Origin: Candidatus Electrothrix communis
Lineage (GTDB): Bacteria; Desulfobacterota; Desulfobulbia; Desulfobulbales; Desulfobulbaceae
DNA length: 64,000 bases
Direction: 5' to 3'
NCBI GenBank assembly: GCA_030644725.1
Contig: CP130629.1
Coordinates: 1,171,572-1,235,571, forward strand
Positions 8,611 through 17,099 of this stretch are shown piece after piece (positions within the stretch are counted from its first letter, which is position 1; every line of letters begins with the position of its first letter). The translations under genes and the position numbers were made by a program. The notes under the pieces were generated by a model. That model saw nothing but the letters and a program-made list of their open reading frames with translations. It was not told the DNA's origin and made no database searches.

Positions 8611-9706
8611 GTTCACCCACCGCCTCGCTGCTCTCAGCCTTGGGGTAAGAACCCAGCCACTCATAATGAGCACAGATCTGCTGGAGAATAGAACAACCCT
8701 CCTTAATGGCAGGCTCCTCAATATGACCGACCAGGTCCATGAAGAACAGGTATTTCCACTGCTTGCCCTTAATGGGCCGAGATTCGATCTTAGCCAGGTT
8801 GATCCCCTTGGCTGACAGCACGGTCAAAGCCTCGTTGAGGGCACCGGGCCGATCCGCCATACCGAGCAGCAGGGAGGTTTTATCTGAGCCGCTTAGGGTC
8901 GGGGATTGTCGCCCTATCACCAGGAAGCGGGTGGTATTACCTTGATAATCCTCAATCCCACTCACCGCCACATGAACATTATAGGTCTTAACAGCCAAAT
9001 CACTGGCAATGGCACCGATATTGGGATTATTGGCCGCCATTTGGGCTGCCCCGGCTGTGGAAAAAACTTCCAGGGTGGGCACATCCGCCATATGTTTACG
9101 CAACCATTCCCGGCATTGGGCCAGGGGCTGATAATGGGAGGCCACGGTCTGGATATCCTTAATATCACCGGATTGACAGACCAGATTATGACGGATAGGC
9201 AGGCGTAGTTCGCCGCAAATCTTGACCCGATACTTCATGAACGAGTCCAGAGTGGAAAAAACCGCCCCTTCAATGGAGTTTTCTACCGGCACAATGCCAT
9301 ATGGCACCCTGCCCTTTTCCACCTCGTGAAAAACCTCGTCAATAGACTCCAAGGCTTTGTACTCAGCAGTCTGCCCGAAAAACTTCACCCCGGCCAAATG
9401 GGTAAAGGTGGCTTCTGGGCCGAGAAAGGCCACTTCTATGCTCTTCTGGGCCAGTCGACAGGCGGTGATGATCTCGTGAAAGATGCTTTTCACGGCCTTT
9501 TCAGGAAACTTTTCTCCGTTATCAGCCAGTAGTCGCTCATAAATTTCACGCTCACGGCGGGGATCCCAGGTTGAGCGTGATGATTCTTTTTTCAACGCAC
9601 CGATCCTGTGGGCACAGTCAAGGCGTTCCTTGAGCAGGCTCAGTACGGTATCGTCTATCTCGTCAATCCGCTGTCGAACCTGGGATATGGTCTTCTGTTC
9701 ATCCAT
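8603..9706 (-). CDS. pheA: Chorismate mutase / prephenate dehydratase (P-protein)
   Basis: Bifunctional enzyme converting chorismate to prephenate and on to phenylpyruvate, the committed route to phenylalanine. Residues 5-90 are an AroQ-type chorismate mutase (RQRIDEIDD, ERLDCAHRIGALKK). Residues 92-268 are prephenate dehydratase, with FLGPEATFTH and the catalytic TTRF at 258-261. Residues about 280-355 are the regulatory ACT domain, with GMADRPGAL and ESRP for phenylalanine binding. The ribosome site is weak. It is first in an overlapping run with uup and the zinc-ribbon gene. Hairpins just upstream are described separately. Confidence 0.95.
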   Translation of the reverse strand: MDEQKTISQVRQRIDEIDDTVLSLLKERLDCAHRIGALKKESSRSTWDPRREREIYERLLADNGEKFPEKAVKSIFHEIITACRLAQKSIEVAFLGPEATFTHLAGVKFFGQTAEYKALESIDEVFHEVEKGRVPYGIVPVENSIEGAVFSTLDSFMKYRVKICGELRLPIRHNLVCQSGDIKDIQTVASHYQPLAQCREWLRKHMADVPTLEVFSTAGAAQMAANNPNIGAIASDLAVKTYNVHVAVSGIEDYQGNTTRFLVIGRQSPTLSGSDKTSLLLGMADRPGALNEALTVLSAKGINLAKIESRPIKGKQWKYLFFMDLVGHIEEPAIKEGCSILQQICAHYEWLGSYPKAESSEAVGEHV

Positions 9707-9748
9707 TGTATAATTGTAAACTCTGACACGTCATTATGTTATGTCTGT

Positions 9749-9832
9749 CCGGGCGCGGCCCGGCAAACGAGAATATTTACATGAAAGTAGCGGATGACTC
9801 CTTGGAGTCATCCAACCCCACTTTCATTTTTT
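9749..9832 (+). terminator. Two strong hairpins with plus-strand U-tract, upstream of pheA
   Basis: CCGGGC-gcg-GCCCGG at 9749-9763 is followed by a larger structure. In that structure ATGAAAGT (9781-9788) pairs with ACTTTCAT (9820-9827) around a perfect inner stem, GGATGACTCC/GGAGTCATCC (9792-9801 with 9804-9813). A T6 run ends at 9832. The T-run serves plus-strand transcripts, yet both neighbouring genes run on the minus strand. It could be the end of an unannotated plus-strand small RNA, a REP-like element, or a folded pheA leader on the minus strand. Confidence 0.5.
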
Positions 9833-9880
9833 GTTATCCCTTCCCAGAAGGGAGTGATGGGTGTTATATAATCTGTTTTT

Positions 9881-10339
9881 TCAGGACAGATAGCTGGACA
9901 ACTGCTCCTCTTCCATCTCATTGATCATTCTTTGCAGCTGCTCCAGCTGATCTACGACCTCGGTGGAATGATCTTTCAGAATCAGTGATTTCACCTTTGC
10001 TGCTTCCCGCTTTTCCGCAGCAGCCTTCTGCGCACTTCCGATGAGCCTGCTGAACAATGACGGCTTCTTGCTCTCCTCGCCATAGAGGAGGGTAAATATT
10101 TCCGCATAGGTTTGATGAAGATTGTCATGCGGTTTTTCAATTTCTTGAAAGCCTGGTAGAGTTCTTAGTCGCTGCCCGTCGCCATAAAACCATTTCCCAA
10201 ATTCACACTCGGTTGCGCTGACCGGCACCTTATCCTTATCCAGAGGAACACCTTCTATTAATGCCTGGGCATTGCTGAGCCATGCCCGATGGGAAACCGC
10301 AGCGAGTTTCAAAGTCGTCATCACTTCTGTCTTATCCAT
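9881..10339 (-). CDS. CZB domain (chemoreceptor zinc-binding) protein
   Basis: A stand-alone CZB domain: His17, Cys45 in CEFGKW, and His71/His75 in PHDNLHQTY match the 3-His/1-Cys zinc site of this family. In chemoreceptors and diguanylate cyclases the domain senses zinc or hypochlorite. Here no receptor or cyclase domain is attached. Residues about 90-152 are charged and helical, probably a coiled coil. The gene stands alone. Its partner is unknown; a signalling protein elsewhere in the genome is likely. Confidence 0.75.
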   Translation of the reverse strand: MDKTEVMTTLKLAAVSHRAWLSNAQALIEGVPLDKDKVPVSATECEFGKWFYGDGQRLRTLPGFQEIEKPHDNLHQTYAEIFTLLYGEESKKPSLFSRLIGSAQKAAAEKREAAKVKSLILKDHSTEVVDQLEQLQRMINEMEEEQLSSYLS

Positions 10340-10481
10340 TTCCTTCCCCCTTTTTTTGTTCTCAAGCCCCTGACTTGACTGACACTACAACATATCTGTA
10401 AAAAATATCATCCTATAGCTTTTGGCACCCAAAATACCTCTTTAAAATTATTGCACTTTTTCACTATTTCCCAGCAGCCGC

Positions 10482-11360
10482 TTACCAATGCGGCTGATTC
10501 CCGATCCTGTAATTAATGACCTCCTGGGTATCGCTAATCACCACAAAGGCATCAGGATCAATCCCGTGAACGAGCCGCTTGAGCGTGCCGATTTCCGTCA
10601 GCTGGACAACTGTGTAGAGAATCTTTTCTTCCTTCCGGCTGTATCCGCCCTCCCCTTTGATGATGGTCACGCCGCGTCGGATATCCTTGAGGATTTCCCG
10701 AGAAATATCATCCCAATGGCGCGAAATAATAAAAACCGCCTTGCGCTGACTGAGACCGACCACCACCAGATTAATCACCTTGGAGCTGACAACAACAACT
10801 ATCATGGTGTACAGAACCGCCTCAATGGAATAATAAACAGAAATCAGGAGAAGAACAAGACCGTTAAGCACCATCAAGGTATTACCGATCTTGATGGAAA
10901 ATCGTTTCAGCAGGACAACGGAAAGCATATCCGTGCCCCCCTGCGAGCCCGAGGTTTTCAGACAGAGTCCCGCGCCAACCCCGAGAATCACTCCGGCCAG
11001 CAAGGCATTCAGCATCCGGTCTTCGATATGGAGATCAAAATGAAAAAACAGCAGGGACACACTGAGCGCAACAGTGCCTAAAATACTGTAGACAAAAAAA
11101 CGTCGTCCCACCACCATCCAGGCCAGAGCGAAAAGCGGCAGATTAAGAAGAAGATAAATCATCCCCGGATCAAGGGAAGGGAATATTTTATAGACAATCA
11201 GGGCGACGCCGGTGATCCCTCCGGTGACAAAATTATGAGGAATCAGAATACTGTTGACCCCGACGGCACAAAGAATACCGCCAAGGCAGAGTAACCCGAT
11301 ATCTCGAATAACCTGCCAAGGAGAAAGAAACAGGGCCTGTGGATTACCGTCTGTACGCAT
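10482..11360 (-). CDS. YitT family membrane protein (DUF161/DUF2179)
   Basis: Predicted inner-membrane protein with five to six hydrophobic segments in residues 15-200. One conserved loop reads SGSQGGTDMLS. A soluble C-terminal DUF2179 domain (about 215-290) has the features KGEGGYSRKEEKILYTVV and DAFVVISD. Family members are widespread; no transport substrate is established. The ATG at 11360 gives 292 residues; a GTG at 11405 would add 15 residues of unlikely sequence. Neither has a good ribosome site. Confidence 0.8.
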   Translation of the reverse strand: MRTDGNPQALFLSPWQVIRDIGLLCLGGILCAVGVNSILIPHNFVTGGITGVALIVYKIFPSLDPGMIYLLLNLPLFALAWMVVGRRFFVYSILGTVALSVSLLFFHFDLHIEDRMLNALLAGVILGVGAGLCLKTSGSQGGTDMLSVVLLKRFSIKIGNTLMVLNGLVLLLISVYYSIEAVLYTMIVVVVSSKVINLVVVGLSQRKAVFIISRHWDDISREILKDIRRGVTIIKGEGGYSRKEEKILYTVVQLTEIGTLKRLVHGIDPDAFVVISDTQEVINYRIGNQPHW

Positions 11361-11638
11361 ATGGAAAATACCAAGAACAAACCCCCGCCGCACCCTTCCG
11401 GGCACACGGGATTTGTCAACTGAATTTCAAAGAGTTACCCCTGTCGACTGCAACAAAATCAGCAAAAAACGGAAAACGGTTGGCGTGCAATGTAGGGTTC
11501 AGGTATACTAGATTTTTTCAACATGCTAAAACCATCGGGCATGGGTTGCAAACAAAAAATGAAGAATTAAAGAGCTGAACGATTTTCGTACGAAAAAATT
11601 CAGAGAACCGATCGAGAACGCACACTGAGGGTAAAGGG

Positions 11639-12850
11639 ATGAGCGATCCGAAGCAAGAGAGCAAATTTGAGGTAAATAAAACCTACGCGGAAATCAACGC
11701 CCGAATCAAGGCGGGTGAAGCCGTGGTGGTCACAGCAGACGAGATGGTTGATATTGTCCGGCAAGAAGGTCCTGTAGAGGCAGCCCGACGAGTCGACGTG
11801 GTCACGACAGGTACCTTTTCTACGATGTGTTCCTCAGGTGCATTTCTTAACTTCGGTCAGACCAATCCTACCATCAAGGCGCAAAAGGTCTGGATCAACA
11901 AGGTATCCACCTATGCTGGGCTCGCAGCCATTGATATTTATCTGGGCGCAACTGAACCGGCAAAAGACGACCCACTCAATCAAGTCTATCCGGGTGAATT
12001 CCGTTACGGCGGCGGCCATATCATCGAAGATCTGGTGGCTGGCAAAGCAGTGCAGCTGGAGGCAGAGGCCTATCCCACGGACTGTTACGCCAACACCAAG
12101 TGTAAAAAAGAGATCACCCTGGCCGAGATGCCCCATGCCCTGCTCTGCAACCCCCGCAACGGGTACCAAAACTATAACTGCGCGGTTAATCTCTCGGAAA
12201 AAATTGTCTATACCTATATGGGCACCCTGAAACCCAATTGCCGCAATGCCAATTATTGCAGCGCGGGCCAGCTCAGCCCCTTGCTCAATGACCCCCTCTA
12301 CCGGACCATCGGTATCGGCACCCGTATTTTTCTCGGCGGCGGTGTGGGCTATGTAACCTTCCAGGGGTCCCAGCATAATCCCGGCGCACCGCGTGGCGAA
12401 AACGGGGTTCCAACCAGACCGGCAGGCACTATAATGGTCCAGGGCGACCTGAAACAGATGTCAGCAGAGTGGCTCCGTGGGGTCAGCCTCCGGGGTTACG
12501 GCAGCTCCCTTGCTGTAGGCCTTGGAATACCGATCCCCATCCTCAACGAGGAAATGGCCCGTTTCACCGGGGTCTCGGACGAAGAGATCTTCACCCATGT
12601 GGTGGACTACGGTCATGATTACACCAACGGTATTGCCCGCCATTACGGCAAAGTCAGCTATGCCCAACTTAAGAGCGGTGAGATAGAAGTGGCAGGCAAA
12701 AAGGTGCCGACCGCCCCGCTCTCCTCTCTGCCGGGAGCCCGCAAAATTGCCGAGACCCTGAAGCAATGGATTCAGGAAGGAAAATTTCATCTTGGCGAAC
12801 CGGTTGATTATTTCCCAAGCGCTGACTTTTCTTTTAACCCGGAGGAGTAA
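11639..12850 (+). CDS. Homocysteine biosynthesis protein (DUF39/HcyBio)
   Basis: DUF39 proteins in methanogens and sulfate reducers are needed for direct sulfide incorporation into aspartate semialdehyde to make homocysteine, usually with a NIL/ferredoxin partner. The 403-residue length fits. A cysteine in the conserved FSTMCSSGAF segment (Cys64) and Cys149/Cys155 in the next block are candidates for the essential thiols. The closing part with GVSLRGYGSSLAVGLGIPIP is typical. No NIL-ferredoxin gene is adjacent. LarE follows after 5 bases, so the two are probably one operon with a shared link to sulfur chemistry. Confidence 0.85.
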   Translation: MSDPKQESKFEVNKTYAEINARIKAGEAVVVTADEMVDIVRQEGPVEAARRVDVVTTGTFSTMCSSGAFLNFGQTNPTIKAQKVWINKVSTYAGLAAIDIYLGATEPAKDDPLNQVYPGEFRYGGGHIIEDLVAGKAVQLEAEAYPTDCYANTKCKKEITLAEMPHALLCNPRNGYQNYNCAVNLSEKIVYTYMGTLKPNCRNANYCSAGQLSPLLNDPLYRTIGIGTRIFLGGGVGYVTFQGSQHNPGAPRGENGVPTRPAGTIMVQGDLKQMSAEWLRGVSLRGYGSSLAVGLGIPIPILNEEMARFTGVSDEEIFTHVVDYGHDYTNGIARHYGKVSYAQLKSGEIEVAGKKVPTAPLSSLPGARKIAETLKQWIQEGKFHLGEPVDYFPSADFSFNPEE

Positions 12851-12855
12851 CCCGG

Positions 12856-13662
12856 TTGAAAAACAAGGTCGAACAGCTCCGTCGTCTCCTCTCCGGTTTT
12901 GACCGGGTGGGAATAGCCTTTTCCGGCGGAGTCGACTCCTCGTTTCTCCTTCGCTCCGCCCTTGATGCCCTGGGGCAGGACAGAGTATTGGTGCTCCATG
13001 CCCGCTCCTGTCTTCAGAAAAAACAGGAGCAGAAAAGTGTCGATACTTGGGCGGAACGACAAGGATACCCGGCAGCTGCAATCCAACAGCGGATCATCAA
13101 TATAGAACCGCTTAATTGGGCTGACTTTATTGCCAACCCGAAAAATCGTTGCTATTTCTGCAAGAAGCGCTTGTACACCCTTTTCCTGAAACACCTGCAT
13201 CAGGAAGGTATAACTACCCTTATCGACGGGACCAATGCTGATGATCTGCACCAAGGGGAAACTGGCCGTCCCGGCCTACAGGCTCTTGTCGAACTCGGCA
13301 TCCGCACCCCCTTGGCGGACTGCAGGCTGGACAAGAAGACAATTCGGGCATTGAGCCGAAACCTAGGACTGGACACCGCAGACCTTCCTTCATCGTCATG
13401 CCTTGCCACCAGACTTCCTCATGGAATGCCCATTACGGCAGAGCGACTTATAAAGGTTGCGGCTCTGGAGCAGGTGCTGGAGGAGAACAGTTTTGCCGGA
13501 TGCCGAGTTCGCCTGAACACAAACGCTGAAGAAACTGTTTTTGTACAGTTACAGAAAAGTCATCTTCAGCAATTCCACTCTGATTCCATGAGAAAGCATA
13601 TTGTCAATCAGCTCAAAAAGAAGGGTGTTCTCAAGATTTTTCTTGACTTAGAAGGACGTTGA
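12856..13662 (+). CDS. larE: LarE-type ATP-dependent sulfur transferase, three-cysteine form
   Basis: PP-loop ATPase (SGGVDSS at residues 23-29) of the LarE family. LarE adenylates the nicotinate-derived cofactor of lactate racemase and transfers sulfur to it. Classical LarE sacrifices a single cysteine. This protein has three: Cys99 and Cys102 in CYFC, and Cys182 in SSCLATR, the arrangement seen in [4Fe-4S]-dependent LarE enzymes such as that of Thermotoga. The start codon is TTG at 12856, 8 bases after GGAGGAG. No larA, larB or larC is in the window. The tight linkage to the DUF39 gene raises the possibility of a different sulfur acceptor. Confidence 0.8.
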   Translation: MKNKVEQLRRLLSGFDRVGIAFSGGVDSSFLLRSALDALGQDRVLVLHARSCLQKKQEQKSVDTWAERQGYPAAAIQQRIINIEPLNWADFIANPKNRCYFCKKRLYTLFLKHLHQEGITTLIDGTNADDLHQGETGRPGLQALVELGIRTPLADCRLDKKTIRALSRNLGLDTADLPSSSCLATRLPHGMPITAERLIKVAALEQVLEENSFAGCRVRLNTNAEETVFVQLQKSHLQQFHSDSMRKHIVNQLKKKGVLKIFLDLEGR

Positions 13663-13854
13663 CAGATGCGTCGCTATCCAGTTAAATATGGGCTGCTGAA
13701 AATATCCCCTGCCTACTACAGAGGAACAGAGAGAATTTTTTCTTTGACAAGATTATATCACGTTATGTAATCTGACAATCGAACACCTTTGATACAAAGG
13801 TTGTTTACAGAACCAATTACTGAAATTCGCACTATACAAGAGAGGAAAGGGAGC

Positions 13855-14127
13855 ATGAACAAAAAAGAATTGGTTGAGGCTATGGCCGGAGCAGCTGACA
13901 TCAGCAAATCAGCAGCAGAAAAAGCGCTCAATGGTATGCTGATGAGTATTACAGAGGCTCTTTCCGACGGTGATAAAGTCACACTGGTCGGATTCGGCAC
14001 ATTTTCCACTGCCAACCGTGCAGCACGACAGGCGAAAAATCCTCAGACAGGCGCTGTCATGGAAATTCCTGCCAAAACAGTGGCTAAGTTCAAGCCGGGC
14101 AGCAAGCTCTCCGAGGCTGTCAAATAA
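13855..14127 (+). CDS. HU family DNA-binding protein
   Basis: Nucleoid protein of 90 residues, the standard HU length: MNKKELVEAMAGAA, then TLVGFGTFS and the arm ending in FKPGSKLSEAVK. The ATG at 13855 has AGGAAAGGGAG directly upstream, which favours it over an earlier in-frame start at 13789. Upstream, TTGACA at 13744 is followed by an imperfect palindrome (GATTATAT...ATGTAATC, 13751-13773) that could be the promoter and operator region. Confidence 0.95.
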   Translation: MNKKELVEAMAGAADISKSAAEKALNGMLMSITEALSDGDKVTLVGFGTFSTANRAARQAKNPQTGAVMEIPAKTVAKFKPGSKLSEAVK

Positions 14128-14210
14128 AGCATTACCTAAAAAAGCACCTCATTATTTTCAGTTTCAGTAAACTTTAAACTTGCCAGCATCGTCAAATCAT
14201 ATTATAAAAA

Positions 14211-14230
14211 TCCTGTTTTAAATAACAGGA
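14211..14230 (+). terminator. Possible hairpin after the HU gene
   Basis: TCCTGTT and AACAGGA pair around a 6-base loop about 85 bases after the HU stop. There is no U-tract, so termination is uncertain. Confidence 0.3.
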
Positions 14231-14264
14231 AGACGGATAATTTTGGCAATACATAATTTCATGT

Positions 14265-14341
14265 CGGGAAGTGGCTCAGCCTGGTAGAGCACAGCGTTCG
14301 GGACGCTGGGGTCGGAGGTTCGAATCCTCTCTTCCCGACCA
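14265..14341 (+). tRNA. tRNA-Pro (anticodon CGG)
   Basis: Complete cloverleaf read by eye. The acceptor stem is CGGGAAG/CTTCCCG with C1 as usual for tRNA-Pro. The D stem is GCTC/GAGC, the anticodon stem CAGCG/CGCTG with loop TTCGGGA (anticodon CGG), and the T arm has TTCGAAT. Discriminator A and an encoded CCA follow. Reads CCG codons. Confidence 0.95.
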
Positions 14342-14367
14342 TTGATTTTTCAGTCTGAGAACTGACA

Positions 14368-14414
14368 GGTTTCGTTCTGTATAATAAAAATATACGAACG
14401 AAACCTTTTTTTTT
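14368..14414 (+). terminator. Rho-independent terminator after tRNA-Pro
   Basis: GGTTTCGTTC pairs perfectly with GAACGAAACC and is followed by nine T residues. It closes the tRNA transcript. Confidence 0.9.
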
Positions 14415-14535
14415 GTCAGCGCATTAAGCACAGCCGGACAACACGTGTCCAATATTTTCAATTCTTGCCAGTTATTGCCTCCGCACCATACATCCCTCTT
14501 CCTTCCTGGACAGAATCCAAATCAAAGAGCAAATA

Positions 14536-15618
14536 ATGAAAAAAAAGAACATGGCTAAAACAGTACTAGTTACAGGGGGCTGTGGCTTTATCGGCGCAAA
14601 CTTTGTTCGCCTCATCCTTGAGACACGCCAGGACTGGCGAGTTATTAATCTCGACAAATTGACCTATGCCGGAAATCTGCATAACCTTGAGGACGTAAGC
14701 GGACACCCCAACTATCGTTTTGTCCGAGGTGACATCTGCGACCAAACCCTTTTGGACAACCTCTTTTCGGAAGAGCAGATTGATACGGTGGTTCATTTTG
14801 CTGCCGAGTCCCATGTTGATCGCTCCATAACCGGGCCAGCCGAATTCATCCGAACGAATATCACCGGTACTTTTACCCTGCTTGAGGCGGCCAAAAAGCA
14901 ATGGTTGGATAACGGGCAAAAAAATGATCAATGCCGCTTTCTCCACGTGAGCACGGATGAGGTCTATGGCTCCCTGGGAGCAACCGGTTTTTTCACAGAA
15001 CAAACCTCGTATGATCCCCGCTCACCCTATTCCGCTTCCAAAGCATCCTCGGATCATCTGGTGCGGGCCTATTTCCACACCTATGGCCTACCTATTCTGA
15101 TTACCAACTGTTCTAATAATTATGGTCCTTATCAATTCCCTGAGAAATTGATTCCCTTGGTGCTCAATAACGGCATGCAGGGAAAAGAACTCCCGGTCTA
15201 CGGGGACGGGGGCAATGTGCGCGACTGGCTCTATGTGCAGGACCATTGTGAAGCCATTGTCCAAGTCGTGGAGCAAGGAAGACGAGGAGAGGCCTATAAT
15301 ATCGGCGGGCATAACGAAAAAAATAATCTCCAGGTTGTAGAGCTCCTCTGCGATATGCTCGATAAAAAGCTCGGCCTGCTTCCTTCTGGCAAAGCAAGGC
15401 GTTCTTTAATCACCTTTGTAAAAGACCGCCTTGGTCATGATCGTCGCTATGCCATCGATGCGGATAAAATTGATCAGGAGCTCGGATGGACACCAAAATA
15501 CACCTTTGAACAGGGAATTGAAAAAACCGTCACTTGGTATCTCGATAATCAGGAATGGATGGAATCAGTTATGGATGGTTCCTACCAGGAATACTATGCA
15601 AAGATGTACGGTAAATAA
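14536..15618 (+). CDS. rfbB: dTDP-glucose 4,6-dehydratase
   Basis: Makes dTDP-4-keto-6-deoxyglucose, the branch point for rhamnose and for amino-dideoxy sugars. Extended SDR enzyme of 360 residues: NAD-binding [11 protein letters not shown] near residue 12, active-site STDEVYG, YSASK with the catalytic Tyr/Lys, and the substrate loop [14 protein letters not shown]. The start ATG at 14536 has a weak purine stretch; ATG 14551 is an alternative. rfbC follows after 37 bases, and wecE, which uses the same intermediate, lies 5.7 kb downstream beyond the pilin genes. Confidence 0.95.
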   Translation: MKKKNMAKTVLVTGGCGFIGANFVRLILETRQDWRVINLDKLTYAGNLHNLEDVSGHPNYRFVRGDICDQTLLDNLFSEEQIDTVVHFAAESHVDRSITGPAEFIRTNITGTFTLLEAAKKQWLDNGQKNDQCRFLHVSTDEVYGSLGATGFFTEQTSYDPRSPYSASKASSDHLVRAYFHTYGLPILITNCSNNYGPYQFPEKLIPLVLNNGMQGKELPVYGDGGNVRDWLYVQDHCEAIVQVVEQGRRGEAYNIGGHNEKNNLQVVELLCDMLDKKLGLLPSGKARRSLITFVKDRLGHDRRYAIDADKIDQELGWTPKYTFEQGIEKTVTWYLDNQEWMESVMDGSYQEYYAKMYGK

Positions 15619-15655
15619 TTCTTCTTCTATAAATATTTGACCAAAAACAGCATTC

Positions 15656-16198
15656 ATGAAGGTACGAGCAACATCAATCCCGGACGTCCTTATTATTGAA
15701 CCCAAGGTCTTTGGCGACGACCGGGGCTTTTTCTTCGAGAGTTTCAATCAGCATCGCTGGCAGGAAGCAACCGGCCTGAAGACTACTTTTGTTCAGCACA
15801 ATCATTCTTCATCTGGCAAAAATGTTCTGCGAGGCCTCCATTATCAACTTCGGCAGCCACAGGGAAAACTGGTGCGGGTTATTGCAGGTGAGGTTTTTGA
15901 CGTGGCCGTGGATCTGCGTAAAGACTCTCCTACTTTCGGGCAATGGGCAGGTGAGTACCTTTCCGCTGAAAATAAAAAACAATTCTGGGTGCCGGAAGGT
16001 TTTGCCCACGGCTTCCTTGTCCTTTCTGAAAAAGCTGAGTTTTTCTATTTGGCGACAGATTATTATGCACCGGAGTCTGAGCGAGCTATTATCTGGAACG
16101 ATCCTGATCTCAGCATCGACTGGCCTCTTCAGGGTGAGCCTTGCCTGTCTGCAAAAGACAGCACTGCCAGCTCATTTCAAGATGCGGATTTGTATTAA
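15656..16198 (+). CDS. rfbC: dTDP-4-dehydrorhamnose 3,5-epimerase
   Basis: RmlC cupin enzyme acting on the RfbB product in the dTDP-L-rhamnose pathway. The 180 residues show the family blocks DDRGFFFESF, VLRGLHYQ (catalytic His), QGKLVRVIAGEVFDVAVDLR, and WVPEGFAHGFLVLSE. No rfbA or rfbD is in the window, so rhamnose synthesis would need genes elsewhere. It lies in the same direction as rfbB. Confidence 0.95.
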   Translation: MKVRATSIPDVLIIEPKVFGDDRGFFFESFNQHRWQEATGLKTTFVQHNHSSSGKNVLRGLHYQLRQPQGKLVRVIAGEVFDVAVDLRKDSPTFGQWAGEYLSAENKKQFWVPEGFAHGFLVLSEKAEFFYLATDYYAPESERAIIWNDPDLSIDWPLQGEPCLSAKDSTASSFQDADLY

Positions 16199-16328
16199 CC
16201 TACCCCTCGCTGTCACACTGACACTTTTCGTCAGCTCATGTGGCAGAATTTGTCTCATAGAGCAACAGAGAACAAGAGCACCGCGAGGTGCAAAAAGAAA
16301 AATCTCCACAAGGACCTGTTTTGAATGA
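16182..16328 (+). CDS. Possible small lipoprotein
   Basis: A 48-codon frame overlapping the end of rfbC by 17 bp. It starts MRICINLPLAVTLTLF and has a lipobox-like VSSCG, so the mature protein would be about 30 residues, polar and basic. The ribosome site is poor and there is no family I know. It may be a chance frame; the signal-like start and lipobox are the only reasons to list it. Confidence 0.25.
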   Translation: MRICINLPLAVTLTLFVSSCGRICLIEQQRTRAPRGAKRKISTRTCFE

Positions 16329-16449
16329 TAAAAAAATAAGAATGAATTATAAAAAGCATCCTGGCACAGATAATGTATCATAAGAAGCAAATGAGAAATG
16401 TCGGCACGGGTCGACGTATAAAAAACTTTTCCTGAAAACGGAGGACATC

Positions 16450-17040
16450 ATGAAACTGAATAACTTAAGAACCCAAGCAAACGAAAAAGGTTTTACCTTG
16501 ATTGAGCTGATGATCGTTATCGCTATCATCGGTATTTTGGCAGCAGTTGCGATCCCAAACTTTATTGAGTACAAGAACAAGTCTTATTGTACTGCAACCG
16601 TCAATGATGTAGGTGCAATCAGTGGTGCCTTGGCTGACTATTTTGCTATCTCCACCAACACGACAGCCTCAACCAGCCTTATCCCACCGGTAGCTGTAGG
16701 TAGCCGTCCACAACTCCTTGTCGGTGATGCGAATAGTGATGGTACCGGTTATAGGGCTAATACCCTGCTTTTGTCCGCTTCCACAACCTTTTCTACTTCC
16801 GCTGCTCCTCCGGCAGCAGTTAGCCCTGGTGCAGCTGCAGCTGGTGCATATCGAGTTGGATCCAATTATGTCATCTGGGCTGAAGAAGGTGCAGGTAACT
16901 GTCCCGTTAAAGTAACCAGTTCTGATACTCACTGGATTGACCCTGCTACGTTAGGTACCGCCGCTACTCCTGTTGGCGGAACTGCAGGTGGCCCACGTCT
17001 GCCATTGCCTTCCTCAATCGCTTTCTTCAAGACCCTGTAA
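16450..17040 (+). CDS. pilA: Type IV pilin (PilA-like major pilin)
   Basis: Class III signal: short basic leader ending KG, then [20 protein letters not shown], so prepilin peptidase should cut before Phe15 and methylate it. The mature chain has Tyr/Lys-rich residues at the end of the N-terminal helix, a long globular part rich in Ala, Thr, Ser and Pro, and cysteines (YCTAT and GNCPV) that could form a disulfide. The many Ser/Thr residues are suitable O-glycosylation sites. GGAGG lies 5 bases upstream. A strong terminator follows, and the next two genes look like pilin-modifying membrane enzymes. Confidence 0.9.
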   Translation: MKLNNLRTQANEKGFTLIELMIVIAIIGILAAVAIPNFIEYKNKSYCTATVNDVGAISGALADYFAISTNTTASTSLIPPVAVGSRPQLLVGDANSDGTGYRANTLLLSASTTFSTSAAPPAAVSPGAAAAGAYRVGSNYVIWAEEGAGNCPVKVTSSDTHWIDPATLGTAATPVGGTAGGPRLPLPSSIAFFKTL

Positions 17041-17064
17041 TTAATCGCTATCAGGGACACCAAG

Positions 17065-17098
17065 GCCTGCTGTTAAACCAGCAGGCTTTGTTTTTTTT
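17065..17098 (+). terminator. Rho-independent terminator after pilA
   Basis: GCCTGCTG and CAGCAGGC pair around TTAAAC, followed by a T-rich run interrupted by one G. The T-run reaches directly to the ATG of the next gene, so translation of that gene would depend on read-through. Confidence 0.9.
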
Positions 17099-17099
17099 C

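Noticed and set aside
6850-8691. Several long plus-strand frames opposite uup
   Set aside because: They are shadows of the ABC-F gene and contain no family motif or ribosome site.
14276-14461. Minus-strand frame overlapping the tRNA
   Set aside because: It is read across the tRNA-Pro gene and its terminator; no protein is expected there.
16362-16381. TGGCAC before pilA as a sigma54 -24 element
   Set aside because: The -12 half does not give GC at the needed distance, so a sigma54 promoter cannot be supported although pilin genes in relatives often have one.
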